A stretch of DNA of 64,000 nucleotides from positions 321,312 through 385,311 of the forward strand of contig NZ_JANURM010000001.1 in the NCBI RefSeq assembly GCF_030249845.1. The letters are read 5' to 3'. This document shows, piece by piece, positions 60,241 to 64,000 of the stretch. Numbering within the stretch: position 1 is the first letter of the stretch; each line of letters starts with the position of its first letter. The notes under the pieces were generated by a model. The model saw only the letters and a list, made by a program, of their open reading frames with translations, was not told where the DNA came from and did not search any database. The stretch comes from Campylobacter gastrosuis (lineage in GTDB: Bacteria > Campylobacterota > Campylobacteria > Campylobacterales > Campylobacteraceae). Position numbers and translations under genes: made by a program.

Positions 60241-61551
60241 ATGGCAAAACTTCATCTAATTTCACTAGGCTGTAACAAAAATTTAGTTGATAGCGAGATA
60301 ATGCTTGGTCGCTTAAAGGCTTACGAGCTTACAGATGACGCCGCGCAAGCTGATGTGATAATCGTAAATACCTGCGGTTTTATCGCCTCTGCAAAAGAGG
60401 AGAGCGTTCGCACGATTTTAGAGATAGCAGACGCAAAAAAATCGGACGCAACGCTTGTCGTTACTGGCTGTTTAATGCAACGCTACCGCGACGAGCTAAT
60501 GCGCGAGCTACCAGAGGTTGATTTATTTACTGGTGTGGGCGATTATGATAAGATTGATGAAATTTTACTTAAAAAGACAAATCTTTTTAGTCCAGACACC
60601 TATCTACAAAGCAACGATGAGCGCGTGATAACTGGCTCAAACTATCACGCTTACATTAAAATTTCAGAGGGTTGCAATCAACAATGTAGCTTTTGTGCCA
60701 TACCTACTTTTAAGGGGCGTTTAAAGTCGCGAAGTCTTGAAAATATCGTAGATGAAGTGCGAAAACTCGTGCAAAAAGGGTATTATGATTTTAGCTTTTT
60801 ATCGCAGGATTCTAGCTCGTATATGCGTGATTTTGGCGTTAGCGACGGACTTATAAGCTTAATAGATGAAGTTGAAAAGATAGATGGCGTAAAGAGTGCT
60901 AGAATTTTATACCTTTATCCAAGCACGACGAGTAGGGCGTTAATTGAAAAAATCATCGCTTCAAAAGTCTTTCATAACTACTTTGATATGCCAATTCAGC
61001 ACATAAGCGAAAATATGCTTAAAATTATGCGTCGTGGCAGTGGCGAGGCTAAGCTTAAAGAGCTTTTAAGCCTAATGAGAAACGCACCAAATTCATTTTT
61101 AAGAACTGGCGTGATTGTAGGACACCCCGGAGAGAGCGATGATGATTTTAACGAGCTTGTGAAATTTCTAAGCGAGTTTAAATTTGATAGAATTTCAGCC
61201 TTTGCCTACTCAAAAGAAGAGGACACCAAGGCTTACGAGATGACGCAGGTGCCTACAAAAACGATCTCAAAGCGTTTAAGCGTCATTGAAAAAGTCATCA
61301 AAACTGCTATAAATGAGAGCTTTGAGGCGATGATAGATCGCTTGTGTGTGGCGTCGCTTGAAGGCGAGAGTAGCGAGGGCGAGATGTTTTATGCGGCTAA
61401 GCTTGACATTTGGGATAAGGATATTGACGGCGAAATTTTAATAAACGAGAGCGAAGTTAGCGACCTAAAAATTGGCGAACGCTATGTTTGCAAAATCACG
61501 CAATCACTTGGCGATAAGCTAGTTGCGACCATTTTAAAAATGGCAGATTAG
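60241..61551 (+). CDS. rimO: Ribosomal protein S12 methylthiotransferase
   Basis: A 436-aa radical SAM enzyme: N-terminal UPF0004 domain with [19 protein letters not shown] and VTGCLMQRY (the three auxiliary cluster cysteines), radical SAM motif [18 protein letters not shown] (CX3CX2C, about residue 146), and a C-terminal TRAM domain. It adds a methylthio group to Asp of ribosomal protein uS12. ATG 60241 chosen because it gives the family start [11 protein letters not shown]; an upstream TTG would lie within panC. rimO then tilS is an order I recall from C. jejuni. Confidence 0.95.
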   Translation: MAKLHLISLGCNKNLVDSEIMLGRLKAYELTDDAAQADVIIVNTCGFIASAKEESVRTILEIADAKKSDATLVVTGCLMQRYRDELMRELPEVDLFTGVGDYDKIDEILLKKTNLFSPDTYLQSNDERVITGSNYHAYIKISEGCNQQCSFCAIPTFKGRLKSRSLENIVDEVRKLVQKGYYDFSFLSQDSSSYMRDFGVSDGLISLIDEVEKIDGVKSARILYLYPSTTSRALIEKIIASKVFHNYFDMPIQHISENMLKIMRRGSGEAKLKELLSLMRNAPNSFLRTGVIVGHPGESDDDFNELVKFLSEFKFDRISAFAYSKEEDTKAYEMTQVPTKTISKRLSVIEKVIKTAINESFEAMIDRLCVASLEGESSEGEMFYAAKLDIWDKDIDGEILINESEVSDLKIGERYVCKITQSLGDKLVATILKMAD

Positions 61552-61553
61552 CC

Positions 61554-62519
61554 TTGTGCGAGATAGAAATTTCAGCACAAATTATAAAGCTTTTAAAAGG
61601 CGGTAAAAACCTACTCGCCTTTTCTCACGGCGTTGATAGCACGGCACTTTTTTATATCTTAGATGAGTTTGGCATAAATTTTGACATCGCAATTGTTGAT
61701 TATAATCTAAGAGATGAGAGTAAAAATGAAGTTAAAAAAGCACAAAAATTAGCCTTGAAATTTAATAAAACCTGCCACACAAAAAGCGTTTTTTTAGGCA
61801 GTTCAAATTTTGAAAAAAACGCACGCGATGAGCGTTACGCCTTTTTTAATGAGCTTTGCAAAACTCACGGATATACAAATTTAATCCTAGCGCACCAGCT
61901 AAACGACCTTTTTGAGTGGTTTTTAATGCAACTTAGCAAAGGAGCTGGGCTTAGCGAGCTTGTCGGTATGAAAGAGTGTGAGAGGCGTGAGAATTTCACG
62001 CTAATTCGCCCACTTTTAGGCGTTAGCAAAGATGAGCTTTTAGGCTTTTTAAACAGGCGAAATTTAGAGTATTTTGTTGATGAAACGAACCTAAAAACAG
62101 ACTATAAACGAAATTTTTTCAGGCACGAATTTAGCGAGCCATTTTTGGCTAAATTTAAAAGTGGCGTTAAAAAAAGCTTTGAGTTTTTAAACGAAGACGC
62201 TAGGAATTTAGAGCCAAAAATAAAGCGAGTAAAAGAGCAGTTTTATCTCATTAAAAATGACAAAAACGCACTTCGTGGCATTGATAAAGTGGCTAAAATT
62301 TTTGGCATTTTAATGAGTGAGAATCAAAGAAAAATTTGCCTAAGCGACTGCGTTATTAGCGGTAAAATGGCAGTTGGCGTTAGAGATGACCTAATTTTTA
62401 TCACGCCATTTGTAAAGACAAAAATGGATAAAATTTTTAAAGAGCGTTGCCGAAAACGCAAAATTCCAAATCTATCAAGACCTTATCTTTTTTACATTGA
62501 TTTTAAAATAATACATTAA
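61554..62519 (+). CDS. tilS: tRNA(Ile)-lysidine synthase
   Basis: A 321-aa enzyme with the PP-loop LLAFSHGVDSTALFYIL (SHGVDS instead of the usual SGGxDS) and LAHQLNDLFEWFLMQLSKGAGL, RPLLGVSK and YFVDETNLKTDYKRNFFRH. It places lysidine on the CAU anticodon of minor tRNA-Ile, essential for reading AUA codons, which are frequent here. TTG start two bases after rimO. Shorter than E. coli TilS, lacking the C-terminal domain, as is common in Campylobacter. Confidence 0.93.
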   Translation: MCEIEISAQIIKLLKGGKNLLAFSHGVDSTALFYILDEFGINFDIAIVDYNLRDESKNEVKKAQKLALKFNKTCHTKSVFLGSSNFEKNARDERYAFFNELCKTHGYTNLILAHQLNDLFEWFLMQLSKGAGLSELVGMKECERRENFTLIRPLLGVSKDELLGFLNRRNLEYFVDETNLKTDYKRNFFRHEFSEPFLAKFKSGVKKSFEFLNEDARNLEPKIKRVKEQFYLIKNDKNALRGIDKVAKIFGILMSENQRKICLSDCVISGKMAVGVRDDLIFITPFVKTKMDKIFKERCRKRKIPNLSRPYLFYIDFKIIH

Positions 62520-62542
62520 AAACATATTTAAAATTCTAGTAG

Positions 62543-62548
62543 TATAAT
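62543..62548 (+). promoter_or_regulatory. -10 box for the chemoreceptor gene
   Basis: TATAAT in TAGTAGTATAATTAGCG, 36 bases upstream of the GTG start at 62584. Confidence 0.55.
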
Positions 62549-62583
62549 TAGCGATTTTAAACCAAATTTCTAAGGAGAAAAAC

Positions 62584-64000
62584 GTGAAAAAGGTTGCAAA
62601 TAAAATCGCAGTGGTGATTTTAGTTATGCTTACTTTGGCTTTTGGGGCGTTTTCGTTCATAAGCTATAAAGAGTCTGAGTCTTCTATGATGAGCATTCAA
62701 AGGGATTTTAAGGTCGTCTCATCATACTCAATTAAGTTGTTTGTTGAAAATTATTTCACGCCAAACATCAAAACCGTTGCGGCTTTTAGTCAAGTGATTC
62801 AAAAAGACCCGAGTTTAATCAATGATTTAGATAGACTAAACGAGGAGCTAACTAAAATTTCAACCTCACCAGCCTCAAACGGCATTTATATCATCAGAGC
62901 CGATAACGGCGACTTAATTGGCGTTGATAACTTTGGCGATGGCAAATTAGAGCCAGTTCATTACTCAGTCGCAAAAGACAACTACGACGGCAGAGAGAAA
63001 GCCTACTACAAACTAGCCGTAGCAAACGGCAAAATGTCATTCATCACGCCTTACGTTGATGAAACTACAAAACGAGTTGTAATTAGCATTGCAAATCCAA
63101 TTTATGTAAATGGCAAACTACTTTGCGTGGTCGTAACCGATGTATTCTTAAATGAGCTTGAAAAAATAGGCGAAATGAAAGACAGCAAAACAAGCGTTAG
63201 CACCGTTATTGATTTAGTCAGCAAAAACATAATCTACCACCCAAATAAAGATTACGTTATGTCAGATTTACAAAGCGTAAAAGACCTAATCGCAAGTTTT
63301 AACGACGCCTACAATCAAAACGGCACAAAGAGCTTTACATATAAATTTGGCGGCGTTAATAAAATCGCAGCTTGTCAGAAATTTGATGAAGCCAACTGGC
63401 TAATCTGCTCAGCAAACGAGCTAAGCGACTACGATGAAGCCCTAAATAAGGTAATAAGAGATCAAAGCCTATTCTCACTTGCATTTATCGTAATCATCGT
63501 TGGCGTTTTAGTTTATGCTATAAATTTCTTTTTACGCCCTCTTTCGGCTATCTCAACTGGCTTACAATCATTCTTTAAATTCCTAAACTACGAAACAAAA
63601 GAGCCGGTAAAAACAAACGTAGCCACACAAGATGAATTTGGCGTAATGGCAACCCTAATCAACGAAAACATCGCCAAAGTAGAACAATCCACAAATCAGG
63701 ATAACATAGCCGTAAGTCAGTCGGTTGATACCGCAAAACAAATTGAAAATGGCAACCTAAAAGCTAGAATCACTCAAAACCCAGCAAATCCGGAGCTAAT
63801 TGAGCTTAAAAATGTCCTAAATAAGATGCTTGATACGCTTGAACTTAAAGTCGGCTCTGATTTAAACGAGATCCAAAAGGTCTTTAACAGCTACCGAAAC
63901 TCAAATTTCACAAGCAAAATCCAAAACCCAAAAGGCGAGGTTGAAATGGTTACAAACGCCCTTGGCGATGAAATCTCAAATATGCTAAGAACCAACCTAA
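62584..64000 (+). CDS. Methyl-accepting chemotaxis protein (partial, runs off the window)
   Basis: Open from GTG 62584 (AAGGAG six bases before) to the end of the window, 472 codons without a stop. First membrane helix at residues 8-25, then a periplasmic double-Cache-like domain (about 35-285: GIYIIRADNGDLIGVDNFGD; FITPYVDETTKRVVISIANP; GGVNKIAACQKFDEANWLIC), a second helix (LAFIVIIVGVLVYAINFFL) and the start of a HAMP region followed by coiled linker. The signalling hairpin lies beyond 64000. It fits Campylobacter Tlp group A receptors, which bind amino or organic acids; the ligand cannot be read here. Confidence 0.9.
   Translation, partial: MKKVANKIAVVILVMLTLAFGAFSFISYKESESSMMSIQRDFKVVSSYSIKLFVENYFTPNIKTVAAFSQVIQKDPSLINDLDRLNEELTKISTSPASNGIYIIRADNGDLIGVDNFGDGKLEPVHYSVAKDNYDGREKAYYKLAVANGKMSFITPYVDETTKRVVISIANPIYVNGKLLCVVVTDVFLNELEKIGEMKDSKTSVSTVIDLVSKNIIYHPNKDYVMSDLQSVKDLIASFNDAYNQNGTKSFTYKFGGVNKIAACQKFDEANWLICSANELSDYDEALNKVIRDQSLFSLAFIVIIVGVLVYAINFFLRPLSAISTGLQSFFKFLNYETKEPVKTNVATQDEFGVMATLINENIAKVEQSTNQDNIAVSQSVDTAKQIENGNLKARITQNPANPELIELKNVLNKMLDTLELKVGSDLNEIQKVFNSYRNSNFTSKIQNPKGEVEMVTNALGDEISNMLRTNL

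Overview
The window is chromosomal DNA from a Campylobacter-type bacterium (Campylobacterota). It is AT-rich and densely packed, with many ATGA/TGATG gene overlaps, AAGGA ribosome binding sites and TATAAT -10 boxes. Several gene sets are typical of the group: futalosine-pathway mqnC, class II DAHP synthase, a CjaA-like cysteine-binding lipoprotein, the agmatine/carboxynorspermidine polyamine genes, a Csd3-like M23 peptidase beside a PgbA-N protein and glcD, and recG / M16 / mqnC in a row. The species cannot be fixed from the sequence alone. The thermophilic C. jejuni group is less likely because an MccA-type octahaem sulfite reductase is present. I found no rRNA, tRNA, CRISPR array, IS element or replication origin.

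Layout. 0.2-7.4 kb: Sel1-repeat protein, NUDT14-like hydrolase, mgtE and M23 peptidase on the minus strand; PgbA-N protein, glcD and nspC on the plus strand. 7.4-8.2 kb: an array of about 42-bp hairpin-forming repeats and a pair of tiny membrane-protein frames, one frameshifted. 8.2-11.8 kb: HDOD protein and polA. 11.8-16.2 kb: a respiratory module made of mccA and a rhodanese-hexahaem cytochrome c-cytochrome b fusion, preceded by a perfect 34-bp palindrome with an FNR/CRP-type core. 16.2-17 kb: short repeats and a decayed phage tail gene. 17-28.5 kb: mainly housekeeping genes (recG, mqnC, NfeD/SPFH, yggS, rseP, rarD, DAHP synthase) and small lipoproteins (Met/His/Cys-rich; NlpE-like). 28.5-36.2 kb: cjaA, a CsgG-like lipoprotein, an amino-acid ABC importer, and aguA / CDF transporter / aguB.

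36.2-45.7 kb is the most accessory-looking part. It holds three degenerate copies of a non-coding module rich in long inverted repeats, an unrecognised 1060-aa exported protein, a TAXI-family binding protein, and a 1204-aa autotransporter. The autotransporter has a G10 tract directly against its -10 box, its passenger is a 348-residue tandem duplication, and a decayed copy of its own 3' end lies downstream. 45.7-64 kb returns to the core: SYLF and TRIC proteins, argD, a CetB-like PAS protein, an RclA-like flavoprotein, DUF4139 protein, three more Sel1-repeat lipoproteins, ppk1, a PilM/N/O-like inner-membrane trio, prfB, panC, rimO, tilS and the start of a chemoreceptor cut by the window edge.

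Themes. Respiration: MccA would reduce sulfite in the periplasm, and the adjacent membrane-anchored haem fusion is the natural candidate to bring electrons from menaquinol, which mqnC helps make. Polyamines: aguA and aguB give putrescine from agmatine, and nspC performs the last step of the carboxynorspermidine route. Surface variation: a phase-variable promoter, an internally duplicated passenger and a leftover 3' duplication all sit at one autotransporter locus.
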